Shown: one piece after another, positions 34,076-43,082 of the stretch
Numbering within the stretch: position 1 is the first letter of the stretch
Layout: each line of letters begins with the position of its first letter
Origin: Vagococcus bubulae
GTDB taxonomy: Bacteria > Bacillota > Bacilli > Lactobacillales > Vagococcaceae
DNA length: 64,000 bases
NCBI RefSeq assembly: GCF_003950315.1
Contig: NZ_NGJT01000003.1
Span: 62,001-126,000 of the forward strand
Direction of reading: 5' to 3'
Program-made: the position numbers and the translations under genes
Notes under the pieces: generated by a model
Databases searched by the model: none
Told to the model about the DNA's origin: nothing
What the model saw: only the letters and a program-made list of their open reading frames with translations

Positions 34076-35845
34076 ATGGTGGAATTATTTATCCTAATGA
34101 TGGAGCGTGTCGGATTAATTATTCTGCTTGCTTTTTTATTAGTAAACGTCCCCTACTTTAAAAAAATACTATTAAGTCGGGACAAATATCAATCTAAGTT
34201 ACAGCTTGCAATTATTTTTAGCCTATTTGCCATTATTTCAAATTTTACTGGAATTGAAATCAAAGACAATCAAATTGTTCCTAGTAGCATTTTAACGAAT
34301 CTACATGATAATGTCTCAATAGCTAATACAAGAACATTAGCTATTGGGGTTTCAGGTATTGTTGGAGGACCTTTTGTCGGTGGGATGGTGGGGTTAATTG
34401 CTGGAACCCATCGTTTTATTCAAGGGAGTCATTACAGTCTATTTTATATTCCCTCCTCTCTTCTAGTTGGTTTTTTATCAGGTTGGCTTGGAAAAAAACT
34501 AACCAAAAAGGGACAGTTTCCTACTGCGACTCAAGCAGCTCTTATTGGAGCTCTTATGGAAGTAGTTCAAATGTTATTTATTATGTTGTTTAGCGGTGGA
34601 AGTTTACAACAAGGGATGAACTTAGTAAGCTTTATTGCCCTTCCTATGATTATATTAAATAGTACTGGAACATTTATATTCTTATCTATTTTGACTACTA
34701 CCTTACAACAAGAAGAGCAAGCTAAAGCCGTTCAAACACACGATGTATTAGAGTTAGCTGCTGCGACACTGCCTTACTTTAGGGAAGGTTTAAATGAACA
34801 CTCAGCACAAGAAGTTGCAACTATTATTCAACATTATACTAAGGTGAGCGCGATTAGTATAACAGATACTCACCGAATACTTGCTCATTATGGTGCGGGC
34901 AGTGATCACCATATTCCTGAACTAGAAGTAATTACTGAGTTATCAAAAGATGTATTGAAACATGGTAAGCTCTCTATCGTTCATCATAAAGAACATATTG
35001 GGTGTTCAAATCCAAATTGCCCTCTCGAAGCGGCGATTGTGATTCCTCTATTTGTTCATAAAAAAATTGTAGGAACGTTAAAAATGTATTTTACTGATGC
35101 TAGTCAACTTACTCATGTAGAAGAACAACTTGCCAAGGGATTGGGTACTATTTTTTCCACACAAATCGAGTTAGGTGAAGCAGAAGTGCAATCCAAGTTA
35201 TTAAAAGAAGCAGAAATTAAATCATTACAAGCACAAGTAAATCCACATTTTTTCTTTAATGCAATCAATACCATCTCTGCATTAATGAGAAAAGATAGTG
35301 ACAAAGCTAGAACACTCTTACTTCAGTTAAGTACTTATTTTAGAGGAAATTTGCAAGGCGCAAGACAAACACTCATTCCTTTAAAACAGGAATTAGCACA
35401 AGTAGATGCCTACCTGTCACTAGAGCAAGCACGATTTCCAAATCGCTACACGGTTACTTTTGATGTTGATGATACCTTGACGCACTACGTTGTTCCTCCA
35501 TATGCCGTCCAAATTTTAGTGGAGAACACCATCAAACATGCTTTTGGATCAAGAAAAGAAAAGAATCATGCTCACGTTTCAATCTATAAAAAACAAGAAA
35601 AATTGATTATCAGTGTGAAAGATAACGGCTTAGGTATCCCTGATGAGAGATTAACTCATCTAGGAAAAGAAGCTGTTGTGTCAAAAAAAGGAACTGGCAC
35701 AGCACTAGAAAATCTTTCAAAACGGATGACTAATTTGTTTGGTGAACAAGCTGAGTTTAATGTACAGAATAATTTAGATAGTGGTGCAGTATTTACTTTA
35801 ACTATGCCACTAATCGAAACAAACAATTCAACCACTTTAATTTAA
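34076..35845 (+). CDS. lytS: Sensor histidine kinase LytS
   Basis: 589 aa. The N-terminal 5TM-LYT domain spans about residues 1-220 (IAGVSGIVGGPFVGGMVGLI-like text with GGPFVGGMVGLIAGTHRF). A GAF domain follows (residues about 225-360), then the His-kinase part with NPHFFFNAINTISALMRKDS carrying the phospho-His and an ATPase domain (VENTIKHAF, VKDNGLGIPDE, GTGTALENLSKRM). With LytR it senses membrane potential or pyruvate-like cues and controls lrgAB. lytR follows within 14 bases. Confidence 0.95.
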   Translation: MVELFILMMERVGLIILLAFLLVNVPYFKKILLSRDKYQSKLQLAIIFSLFAIISNFTGIEIKDNQIVPSSILTNLHDNVSIANTRTLAIGVSGIVGGPFVGGMVGLIAGTHRFIQGSHYSLFYIPSSLLVGFLSGWLGKKLTKKGQFPTATQAALIGALMEVVQMLFIMLFSGGSLQQGMNLVSFIALPMIILNSTGTFIFLSILTTTLQQEEQAKAVQTHDVLELAAATLPYFREGLNEHSAQEVATIIQHYTKVSAISITDTHRILAHYGAGSDHHIPELEVITELSKDVLKHGKLSIVHHKEHIGCSNPNCPLEAAIVIPLFVHKKIVGTLKMYFTDASQLTHVEEQLAKGLGTIFSTQIELGEAEVQSKLLKEAEIKSLQAQVNPHFFFNAINTISALMRKDSDKARTLLLQLSTYFRGNLQGARQTLIPLKQELAQVDAYLSLEQARFPNRYTVTFDVDDTLTHYVVPPYAVQILVENTIKHAFGSRKEKNHAHVSIYKKQEKLIISVKDNGLGIPDERLTHLGKEAVVSKKGTGTALENLSKRMTNLFGEQAEFNVQNNLDSGAVFTLTMPLIETNNSTTLI

Positions 35846-35859
35846 AGGAATGATAATTT

Positions 35860-36588
35860 ATGATACATGTCTTACTTGTTGATGATGAACCTCTTGCTCG
35901 CGAGGAACTCGCTTATTTAGTGATGCAACATCCTAGTATTTCCTCCACTGCCGAAGCTGATTCTGTTGAAGAAGCAATGGAGCAAATAATGGATAAAAAA
36001 CCAGATATTATCTTTTTAGATATTCATTTGACCGATGAAAGTGGGTTTGATCTAGCTACTAAATTAAAAAAATTAAAGAAACCTCCTTATCTAATTTTCG
36101 CTACTGCCTACGATGACTATGCATTAAAAGCTTTTAAGGTCAATGCTATGGATTATATTTTAAAACCATTTGATGAGGCTATTGTCCATGAAGCGCTTGA
36201 TAAAGCCATTTCTATCATTAAGGTTTCTGACACCTCTCCCAAAAAGAAAACAGAGTCAATTGACGCTATTCCTATACAAGGTGAAGACCGTATTTTCTTA
36301 GTTCATCCAAAAGATATCTATTTAGTTTCTGTTGAAGATAAAGAACTCAGCGTCCATACAGAAAATGAAACCTATCAAACTAGCGGTAGTTTAAGTAAAA
36401 TCGAAACACGATTACCAACAGATATTTTTATCAAAACGCATCGAAGTTTTATTTTAAATACGACAAAAATCCAAGAAATTCAGCCATGGTTTAACAATAC
36501 ATTACAAGTCACACTAGATAATGGATTAAAAGTACCTGTCAGCAGATCCTACGTCAAACCATTCAAAGAAATGATTGGCTTATCCTAA
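35860..36588 (+). CDS. lytR: LytTR-type response regulator LytR/LytT
   Basis: 242 aa. Receiver domain: VDDEPLAREELAYLV (acidic pocket), phospho-acceptor in DIIFLDIHLTDESGFDLA, switch residues FATAYDDYALKAF and DYILKPFDE. C-terminal LytTR DNA-binding domain from about residue 135 (IFLVHPKDIYLVSVEDKEL, FIKTHRSFILNTTKI). It controls genes of the lrgAB type, which follow. A terminator at 36591-36635 separates them from lrgA. Confidence 0.95.
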   Translation: MIHVLLVDDEPLAREELAYLVMQHPSISSTAEADSVEEAMEQIMDKKPDIIFLDIHLTDESGFDLATKLKKLKKPPYLIFATAYDDYALKAFKVNAMDYILKPFDEAIVHEALDKAISIIKVSDTSPKKKTESIDAIPIQGEDRIFLVHPKDIYLVSVEDKELSVHTENETYQTSGSLSKIETRLPTDIFIKTHRSFILNTTKIQEIQPWFNNTLQVTLDNGLKVPVSRSYVKPFKEMIGLS

Positions 36589-36590
36589 AT

Positions 36591-36635
36591 AAAATCACTC
36601 CTTTTTGCTTCATGCATTTTGGGAGTGATTTTTTG
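36591..36635 (+). terminator. Terminator of lytSR
   Basis: AAAATCACTCC and GGGAGTGATTTT pair, followed by T6. It separates lytSR from lrgAB, implying a separate lrgA promoter in the 36636-36740 interval. Confidence 0.82.
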
Positions 36636-36740
36636 TATTATACGCTTACATTTTTACGTTTCACGTCAAATGCCACACAAATCGGCGCTTCTAACCTATA
36701 CTCAATGTATCAAATGAATCAGTGAAAAGGAGTTTTACAA

Positions 36741-37169
36741 ATGGAAAAAAAAGTTTATTCATTCTTACACCAAGCATTTATTTTTGCAGCCATTATGCTC
36801 ATTTCTAAAGGAATTGCCTTCATCTTACCTATCCCTATGCCAGCATCTGTTATTGGGTTAATTCTTCTATTTGTCGCATTAAGCACTAATGTTGTGAAGC
36901 TAGAGCAAGTTGAAGGACTAGGAACAAGTTTAACTGGTATTATTTCTTTCCTATTTGTTCCTTCTGGTATTTCTTTATACAACTCATTAGATATTTTAAA
37001 AGTTTACGGTGTACCAATTTTAGCAGTCATTTTTATTGCAACCTTTGTCATTCTTGCTATTACTGGTTGGAGTGCATCTTACCTATTAGGAGTTAAAGAA
37101 AAATCTAGTTCTAAAGAGAAAAAATTGGCATTTCTTAAAAAACAACATTTAGAGGAGGTGCAAAGATAA
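36741..37169 (+). CDS. lrgA: Antiholin-like protein LrgA
   Basis: 142 aa with four membrane segments: [37 protein letters not shown] and [19 protein letters not shown]. CidA/LrgA family; in Staphylococcus and Streptococcus it affects murein hydrolase activity and pyruvate import. Lys-rich C-terminal tail ([19 protein letters not shown]). Overlaps lrgB by one base. Regulated in other species by the LytSR pair located just upstream. Confidence 0.94.
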   Translation: MEKKVYSFLHQAFIFAAIMLISKGIAFILPIPMPASVIGLILLFVALSTNVVKLEQVEGLGTSLTGIISFLFVPSGISLYNSLDILKVYGVPILAVIFIATFVILAITGWSASYLLGVKEKSSSKEKKLAFLKKQHLEEVQR

Positions 37170-37855
37170 TGACTCCATACATTGGGATTGTTATTTCATT
37201 CGTTGCTTTTGGAATTGGAACCTTTTTATTCAAAAAAACAAAAGGATTTTTCTTATTCACACCACTATTTGTTGCCATGATTTTAGGTGTGATTATTTTA
37301 AAAGTAACAGGTATTAATTACGAGCAATATAATCAAGGTGGTAATGTGATTAGCTTCTTTTTAGAACCTGCAACCATTGCCTTTGCTATTCCTCTTTATA
37401 AAAAAAGAGAGCTATTACAAAAATATTGGTTGGAAATTGTGGCTGCCATCACTATTGGATCAGCTGTATCTGTCACAAGTATTGTCGCTGTGGGAAAATT
37501 AATTCGTATGCATCCACAAATGATGGTCTCTCTCCTACCGCAAGCAGCAACAACAGCTATTGCTGTTCCAATTTCTGAATCAATGAATGGGATTGTGTCT
37601 TTAACCGCTTTTGCGGTGATCTTCAATGCTGTTATCATTTACGCAACTGGTAAGATGGCTTTAAAATTCTTTCATATTAACAACCCTATTGCCAAAGGTC
37701 TAGCTCTTGGATCTGCCGGACATGCTTTAGGAGTATCAGTTGGAATTGAACTTGGTGAAACAGAAGCTGCCATGGCGAGTATTTCTATGATTCTAGTGGG
37801 AGTCATTACTGTCATCGTTGTCCCTCTTTCTGCAAGTTTACTACAACTCGCTTAA
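37169..37855 (+). CDS. lrgB: Antiholin-like protein LrgB
   Basis: 228 aa with 6-7 membrane segments. Family stretch: [42 protein letters not shown], and [24 protein letters not shown], given here in pieces ([14 protein letters not shown]). Works with LrgA as a membrane complex. GAGGAGG lies inside lrgA before the ATG. A long terminator follows. Confidence 0.95.
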   Translation: MTPYIGIVISFVAFGIGTFLFKKTKGFFLFTPLFVAMILGVIILKVTGINYEQYNQGGNVISFFLEPATIAFAIPLYKKRELLQKYWLEIVAAITIGSAVSVTSIVAVGKLIRMHPQMMVSLLPQAATTAIAVPISESMNGIVSLTAFAVIFNAVIIYATGKMALKFFHINNPIAKGLALGSAGHALGVSVGIELGETEAAMASISMILVGVITVIVVPLSASLLQLA

Positions 37856-37861
37856 CCAGAT

Positions 37862-37911
37862 AAAAAAACATCATCTAACTTCCCCTACTTGAAAGTTAGA
37901 TGATGTTTTTA
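37862..37911. terminator. Bidirectional terminator
   Basis: AAACATCATCTAACTT and AAGTTAGATGATGTTT form a 16-bp stem with A and T runs. It ends lrgAB and the prenyl synthase gene. Confidence 0.88.
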
Positions 37912-38889
37912 ATTATTTCGATTTAATAATACTTCTGTCACATGATACAAAATATCTTTTTCTTCTCTATCTGGTAATTTGTTGATACTTGTTAAAGCTT
38001 TATTAGTGAAACGCTCTGCAATGACTTCTGCTTTTTCAATACCTTTATATGTTTCAATTAACGTTTGGACTTCCTTCATCTCTTGGTTAGACAAGTCTGT
38101 TTTTTTCTCTAAATAGGGTAAAAATGCTGCACGATTTTCATTCATTGCTAAAATAAGTGGTAACGTGTAATAGCCATTTTTCATATCTTCAAAAACAGGT
38201 TTCTGCATGTCTTCTTCTGTCGATTTATAATCAAGAATATCATCCATAATTTGAAATGCCATTCCAATATTATACCCAATTCGTTTAGCCTGTAGTTGAA
38301 TTGTCTTAGGAGCATGAGCATAATGCGCTCCTTCATAGCAAGAAAACTCAAATAACTGAGCCGTTTTACCTTTAATATGTTGAAAATATTGTTTCACTGT
38401 AATATCCGTATTATAGCGTAAATTCATTTGATCTAATTCTCCAACTAAGATACGTTTCATACTTTGGGCATTTAACGATATGGTTTTTAAATCATTTGTC
38501 GCGTTAGTCAATAAATGAAAGTACACTGTAAATAAAAAGTCCCCTGTATAAACAGCAATGTCTTTACCATACAATGCTTGAACAGACGGCATTGAGCGGC
38601 GTACTGGAGAATCATCAATAATATCATCATGAATAAGCGTTGCAACATGGAGTATTTCTAATGAGGCTGCCATACGATAACGTTTTTTATCTGACTCTAT
38701 TGTGCCAAACTTTGAAAACAATAAAAAATATGCTGGGCGTAATAATTTGCCACCAGCACCAAAAAATAATTGCAGTGTTGCAGTAATCTCTTTGTTTCTA
38801 ATTTTAACTGACTTTTCCATGACACGCTTTGTTTCAATCAAATCTTTTTGGACAGCAGGATATATCTCCCACAATGGATGAACAGTCAT
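37909..38889 (-). CDS. Polyprenyl diphosphate synthase (large subunit type, menaquinone side chain)
   Basis: 326 aa. First Asp-rich motif HDDIIDDSPVRRSMPSVQAL (DDxxD), second QIMDDILDYKSTEEDMQKP, and KGKTAQLFEFSC between. This is the HepT/component II group of long-chain prenyl synthases; no HepS is seen nearby, so a partner may be elsewhere. The gene is divergent from menA at 39018, which supports a role in the menaquinone tail. Start at 38889 follows a GGAGG box. Confidence 0.9.
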   Translation of the reverse strand: MTVHPLWEIYPAVQKDLIETKRVMEKSVKIRNKEITATLQLFFGAGGKLLRPAYFLLFSKFGTIESDKKRYRMAASLEILHVATLIHDDIIDDSPVRRSMPSVQALYGKDIAVYTGDFLFTVYFHLLTNATNDLKTISLNAQSMKRILVGELDQMNLRYNTDITVKQYFQHIKGKTAQLFEFSCYEGAHYAHAPKTIQLQAKRIGYNIGMAFQIMDDILDYKSTEEDMQKPVFEDMKNGYYTLPLILAMNENRAAFLPYLEKKTDLSNQEMKEVQTLIETYKGIEKAEVIAERFTNKALTSINKLPDREEKDILYHVTEVLLNRNN

Positions 38890-39017
38890 AGCGGCCTCCT
38901 ATAAACTTATATAATGTACAATAAACAAGTAATCATTAAATTTCAATCACTCATTTTTGAAAAAACCTTACTCTAACAGTATAATAAACAGTGGATAAAA
39001 TGTGAAGGAGTTTACGA

Positions 39018-39920
39018 ATGAATTTTAAAGTATTTGCCGAATTAATCGAGCTAAAAGCAAAAGCAGCGAGCGTTTTCCCATTTATTATGGGATTTTTATA
39101 CTCGTGGTATCACTATCAACAAGTTAAACCATTATACATGTTCTTATTTTTTATCTCAATGCTATTATTTAATATGGCTGTTGATATTTTGGATAATTAC
39201 ATGGATTATCATCATGCAACAGATCATCATAATTATAAAGAAGAAACCAATATTATCGGACGAGAAAATTTATCACTCACTCTTGTACGTAATATCATGT
39301 TAGGTTTAATTATTATCTCTGCCCTCATTGGTGTGTATCTTGCCTCACAAACAAATTGGGTCATTTTATGGTTAGGGATGTTTAGCTATTTTATTGGAAT
39401 TAGCTATTCTGCTGGTCCAAAACCACTTTCTAGTTTACCTGTTGGTGAAATCACATCTGGAATCACAATGGGTATCGTCATTCCTTTAATTTGTGTTTAT
39501 CTCAATCTATTTGATATTGTACCATTTAATTGGAACTTTATTATAAATGTGGCTATCTTATCATTACCTACAGCTCTAGCTATTTCAAACTTGATGTTAG
39601 CTAACAATACATGTGATATGGAAGAAGATATTTTAAATAATCGTCATACACTCGTTTTCTATATTGGTAAAAAACGAGCTGTCACTTTATTTAAAACACT
39701 AGTCATTTTATCATTTGTTTTTGCCACAATTGGCGTGATATTACATATTGTTCCTATCACTTTACTTGGTATTTGGATTGTTTTCCCAAAAATCTGGCAA
39801 AACACACTGATATACTCAAAAAAGCAAATCAAAACAAAAACATTTCCATTAGCTATTAAAAATCTAGGTATGATTGCTTTATTTCAAGTCATTCTATTTT
39901 TTATTGGCCTATGGTTCTAG
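39018..39920 (+). CDS. menA: 1,4-dihydroxy-2-naphthoate prenyltransferase MenA-like
   Basis: 300 aa, UbiA superfamily, eight or nine membrane helices. First Asp motif NMAVDILDNYMDYHHATD, second NNTCDMEEDILNNRHTLVFY. Attaches the prenyl tail to DHNA giving demethylmenaquinone. The prenyl synthase gene is divergent next to it, and menD, menH and menC are at the right end of the window. No ubiE/menG methylase is visible here. AAGGAG precedes the ATG. Confidence 0.9.
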   Translation: MNFKVFAELIELKAKAASVFPFIMGFLYSWYHYQQVKPLYMFLFFISMLLFNMAVDILDNYMDYHHATDHHNYKEETNIIGRENLSLTLVRNIMLGLIIISALIGVYLASQTNWVILWLGMFSYFIGISYSAGPKPLSSLPVGEITSGITMGIVIPLICVYLNLFDIVPFNWNFIINVAILSLPTALAISNLMLANNTCDMEEDILNNRHTLVFYIGKKRAVTLFKTLVILSFVFATIGVILHIVPITLLGIWIVFPKIWQNTLIYSKKQIKTKTFPLAIKNLGMIALFQVILFFIGLWF

Positions 39921-39924
39921 TATA

Positions 39925-39975
39925 ATAAAAAACATTGAAACATAAGACTTACTTATGCTATCAATGTTTTTTTGT
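39925..39975. terminator. Bidirectional terminator
   Basis: AAAAACATTGA and TCAATGTTTTT with an inner TAAG/CTTA hairpin, between converging menA and the binding-protein gene. Confidence 0.82.
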
Positions 39976-39980
39976 TTTTA

Positions 39981-40862
39981 TTATTCGACTGCTTCGGCGG
40001 ATAATTTGGTGTATTCATCACGCCATTTTGCAATGTTTCCATTATCTTTATTTTCCTTAATGACACGATTAACTATCTCAATTAACTCTGTATTATTATG
40101 TTGTTTTGGAAAACCAATAACATTTAATGAATACTTCCCTTCTTTATCTAAATCAAAAGAATCTTGAGGCAAGATAGTCAAATCAGGAAATGAATCAAGC
40201 ATTGGCTCAACACTCGAACTTGAAACGGTTAGTGCATCCACATCCCCTGAGTTAAGAGCTAAAATGGTAGCATCAGTAGTCCCATAATGTTTGACTTTAT
40301 TTTCATCTGTAATTGTTTTAGCTAGCTCATATTGAATAGAGCCTGAGTGAGCTCCGACAGTTAACTTAGCTTTTTTTAACTCATCTAACGTTTTATATTT
40401 TTTTGCATTTTCTTTGGTCATCATAATCCCTTGAAACCCATCAGATGATTCTTGAAAATAGCCATCAGAAAAATCCATAACTTCTTTTCTTTCATCTGTT
40501 CCAACAAATGATGAAATACCAAAGTCAACACTTCCTGTTTGAATATTTGCTAATACACTACTAAAGTCAGTCGCTTTGATTTCTAATTTAACACCTATCT
40601 CATCAGCAATTGCTTGAGAAAGGGCAATATCATTTCCAACTACTTCTTTTTTTCCATCTTTTACTATATAAAATTCAGCTGGTGGAAAATCAGGCGACGT
40701 TGTAATCACCAATTTACCACGAGATTTTATTTGTTCTAATTGATTCTCTCCTGTATTTTTTTTGCTATCTGTAGCAGACGTTTCTGACTGACTACTATTA
40801 GAACACCCAACAAGTATCCCTACGAGTATCATCATACTGACTAATTTCCCTAACTTTTTCAT
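39981..40862 (-). CDS. Amino-acid ABC transporter substrate-binding lipoprotein
   Basis: 293 aa. Lipobox LVGILVGCSN (Cys at about residue 20), then a Ser/Asn-rich spacer, then SBP_bac_3 type: GKLVITTSPDFPPAEFYIV, VGNDIALSQAIADEIGVKLE, DFGISSFVGTDERKEVMDFS. Binds a polar amino acid such as Gln, His or Arg, likely at the membrane surface. Downstream of the permease gene at 40902 in the same operon. The ATP-binding subunit is not next to them. Confidence 0.92.
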   Translation of the reverse strand: MKKLGKLVSMMILVGILVGCSNSSQSETSATDSKKNTGENQLEQIKSRGKLVITTSPDFPPAEFYIVKDGKKEVVGNDIALSQAIADEIGVKLEIKATDFSSVLANIQTGSVDFGISSFVGTDERKEVMDFSDGYFQESSDGFQGIMMTKENAKKYKTLDELKKAKLTVGAHSGSIQYELAKTITDENKVKHYGTTDATILALNSGDVDALTVSSSSVEPMLDSFPDLTILPQDSFDLDKEGKYSLNVIGFPKQHNNTELIEIVNRVIKENKDNGNIAKWRDEYTKLSAEAVE

Positions 40863-40901
40863 CCTATCATCTCCTATTATTAATATCCATTAAATGAACA
40901 A

Positions 40902-41618
40902 CTAATCATAAACACTTAATTTCTTTTCTAGTTTTCCCATTAAATCTGTTAGTATAGATGTCAATATAAAATAGATAAATGCTACGATAATTAATGGTTC
41001 AAAAATTGAATAGGTCGCAGCTTTAACAATATTACTCGTATACATAACATCAAAAATACCTACAACTGACACAATCGAAGACTCTTTTATCATCGCCACA
41101 AATTCATTTCCTAAACCTGGTAGTATAACCCTAATCGCTTGTGGGATAATAATATATCTCATCGTCTGCTTTTTACTTAATCCAAGTGATCTACCTGCTT
41201 CCATTTGACCTTTATCAATCGCCTCAAGTCCTCCACGTAATAACTCGCATATATATGCACCAGAGTTAATAGCTAATGCCACAATTGCCGTTAAAAATTC
41301 TCTTGTCCCAAATGTATCCCCTAAACTTGGTATCGCCGGAAGTGTGATTCCTATAAGTGGAAAAGCATACAACCAAATATATAATTGTACTAATAATGGC
41401 GTTCCTCGAATGACTTTTGTATAAATATTAGCTAAAATATTTAATATTTTTTTTGATGATTGTTTTAACATGACTGCGACTAACCCTAAAATCGTTCCAA
41501 AAACTACTGTTAATAACGACAATGTAATAGTTACAATCATTCCATCTATAAATGTTGGAATCCATTTTACCATTTTACCAAAATCTAAATTGATTCCCAT
41601 CTCCAAAATAATATGCAT
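40902..41618 (-). CDS. Amino-acid ABC transporter permease
   Basis: 238 aa, five or six membrane segments, HisMQ/GlnP type. EAA loop: GQMEAGRSLGLSKKQTMRYI, preceded by GAYICELLRGGLEAIDKG. Works with the binding protein 39 bases downstream. The ATG at 41618 follows AGGAGGGG; a second ATG six codons on has no proper site. No ATPase gene lies up- or downstream, so it must be supplied from elsewhere. Confidence 0.93.
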   Translation of the reverse strand: MHIILEMGINLDFGKMVKWIPTFIDGMIVTITLSLLTVVFGTILGLVAVMLKQSSKKILNILANIYTKVIRGTPLLVQLYIWLYAFPLIGITLPAIPSLGDTFGTREFLTAIVALAINSGAYICELLRGGLEAIDKGQMEAGRSLGLSKKQTMRYIIIPQAIRVILPGLGNEFVAMIKESSIVSVVGIFDVMYTSNIVKAATYSIFEPLIIVAFIYFILTSILTDLMGKLEKKLSVYD

Positions 41619-41737
41619 AATACCCCTCCTTTTTTAAAAAATTCTTATTTCTATGTATAATAATGCATAATAATAAAAAAAGCAACCATTTTATGAATTT
41701 TTATACATGTAAAATGTAATATTTTTATATAAAAAAA

Positions 41738-41880
41738 CCACCTACAGAAAAGGGAGTAACTGTAAGTGGTTAATCTATTCTATTCTTCTATTAGGAGGAA
41801 GATAGGTTTAACGATAATCACAACACCAACATTAGTGGCTACTGTTTGCTGTGTTTATCTTATCTATAAACCTAGTATAG
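41738..41880 (-). ncRNA. Tandem element copy 1: small-RNA-like or type I toxin-antitoxin-like unit
   Basis: A 143-bp unit with nine differences from copy 2. On the minus strand it runs from a TATACT box (41880-41875) to a terminator: CCACTTACAG (41769-41760) pairs with CTGTAGGTGG (41747-41738), then T7. On the plus strand the same hairpin keeps GGGAG (41752-41756) in its loop and a GTG (41766) in its 3' arm, before an open frame with RRK followed by a hydrophobic stretch (LTIITTPTLVATVCCVYLIY). Either strand could be the functional one. No RNA family is recognised. Confidence 0.45.
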
Positions 41881-41966
41881 TAAAAAATATTCCATTAATA
41901 AATGCCGTTAATTGGTCTTTTAATAACCAATATTTGATTATTTATTCTATTGTAAAAAAACAAAAA

Positions 41967-42109
41967 CCACTTACAGAAAAGGGAGTAACTGTAAATGGTT
42001 AATATATTCTATTCTTCTATTAGGAGGAAGATAGATTTAACGATAATCACAACATCAACATCAGCGGCTACTGTTTGCTGTGTTTGTCTTATCTATGAAC
42101 CTAGTATAG
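41967..42109 (-). ncRNA. Tandem element copy 2: small-RNA-like or type I toxin-antitoxin-like unit
   Basis: Second copy, starting 229 bases after the first in the same orientation. Minus-strand TATACT (42109-42104) and terminator with stem CCATTTACAG/CTGTAAGTGG, then T5-G-T7. Plus strand: GGGAG (41981-41985), ATG at 41995 and a 44-codon frame to TAA at 42129 with one hydrophobic segment after RRK. All eight differences inside the frame shared with copy 1 change the residue, so protein conservation is not supported. The 86 bases between the copies are AT-rich with no signal I recognise. Gene identity is open. Confidence 0.45.
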
Positions 42110-42132
42110 TCGAAATGCTTACAAACTAAAAT

Positions 42133-42170
42133 ACCACAAACTGGATAACCATTAACCAATTTGTGGTACA
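42133..42170. terminator. Hairpin, role unclear
   Basis: TACCACAAACTGG and CCAATTTGTGGTA pair across an 11-base loop with one mismatch. No long T run follows, so it may be RNA structure or a protein site rather than a terminator. It lies in the 750-base region 41619-42368 without a firm protein gene. Confidence 0.35.
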
Positions 42171-42197
42171 ACTATGAGCATATTTAATATCCTACTT

Positions 42198-42225
42198 TTG
42201 ACGGAGTGACTTTCCACTATATAAT
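42198..42225 (+). promoter_or_regulatory. Strong promoter before the tRNA-like sequence
   Basis: TTGACG (42198-42203), 16-base spacer, TATAAT (42220-42225). Transcription would begin near 42232, about 20 bases before the tRNA-like sequence. Confidence 0.65.
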
Positions 42226-42253
42226 AGATACAATTATCTTATCAATTAATCTC

Positions 42254-42343
42254 GTGGGTGAACCTGGTGTTATAACTCAAAGAAACTACTCAACTGATTA
42301 GTCTCTATTTACTGAGGTGTAGGTTCGAATCCTACCATCCACT
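42254..42343 (+). tRNA. tRNA-like sequence, possibly a degenerate class II tRNA
   Basis: The ends of a tRNA are present: acceptor arm GTGGGTG (42254-42260) against CATCCAC (42336-42342) with one G-T pair, and a standard T arm GTAGG-TTCGAAT-CCTAC. The 3' CCA is not encoded. Between them the D and anticodon arms do not fold into the usual form: no clear D stem, and the best central hairpin (ACTA/TAGT) has a 10-base loop. Overall length of about 90 suggests a class II (Leu/Ser/Tyr) origin. It has a good promoter. Either a decayed tRNA gene, an integration-site remnant, or a non-coding tRNA-like RNA. Confidence 0.4.
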
Positions 42344-42368
42344 TAAATAATACGTTTTACGAACAAAT

Positions 42369-43028
42369 CTATATTTTTTTAATCTTAAAATGATTAAACC
42401 ATTCTGGATGATGATGACTTTTCTTCATGGCAATCACACTTAAAGTTAAGGAGCCGAGAGTATTTGTTAATAAATCCCCCATTGTATCCATTAAGGCTGC
42501 TCTTCCAACAAGTGGAACGCCTCCTGAAGCATTATAGCGTTGCAAATTCATACTAAAAAATTGATCACAAAAGAATTCCCAAAATTCCCAGAAAACGCCA
42601 CATACACCAGCAAATGAGAATCCCATTACTAAAAATAGCCAGGGACTAACGTCAGATATATCTGCTTTCTTTAATAAAGCTGCAATAATACCATATCCTG
42701 TAATCGTTAAAATCATTGGACTAATAAAGTGCAAAATTTTATCCCAAAAAGAAATAATTGACATAAAGTGTAAGCACGTACCTAAAAAGACTGAAATCAA
42801 TAAGAAAAACCAATAAAACAAAATAATCCCATCTGGAAAAACAATTTTAAATATTTTTTTAATGATATTAGGTAAATAAATTAAGACAATCCCTGCCATC
42901 GCCTCAATGATTAGTGTCACACTTTGGTTAACAGAAAATTTTGAAATAATTAATTCGTAAATGTTATAACATAAAACAAGGACACCTATTAGCGTTAACA
43001 CTCGCTGATTTTTTTTCATATCATTCAT
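42369..43028 (-). CDS. DUF2238/YjdF-like membrane protein
   Basis: 219 aa with about six membrane segments (IEAMAGIVLIYLPNIIKKIF, ISFWDKILHFISPMILTI, GFSFAGVCGVFWEFWEFFCD). WDKILHF in the middle and GRAALMDTMGDLLTNTLGSL near the end resemble the DUF2238 family. No enzymatic motif is known. The ATG used follows AAAGGGG. Neighbouring GNAT gene is 54 bases upstream and could be in the same transcript. Confidence 0.75.
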   Translation of the reverse strand: MNDMKKNQRVLTLIGVLVLCYNIYELIISKFSVNQSVTLIIEAMAGIVLIYLPNIIKKIFKIVFPDGIILFYWFFLLISVFLGTCLHFMSIISFWDKILHFISPMILTITGYGIIAALLKKADISDVSPWLFLVMGFSFAGVCGVFWEFWEFFCDQFFSMNLQRYNASGGVPLVGRAALMDTMGDLLTNTLGSLTLSVIAMKKSHHHPEWFNHFKIKKI

Positions 43029-43082
43029 TAAAACACCCCTTTTTTATCCATCGATTATACCACGATAAATAAAAAAAAAGAA

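Noticed and set aside
41766-42002. A 78-codon open frame spanning from copy 1 of the tandem elements into copy 2
   Set aside because: It crosses the spacer between the repeats and ends in the second hairpin. Only the first 40 or so codons are shared with copy 2, so it is not claimed as a protein gene; the repeat units are reported instead.
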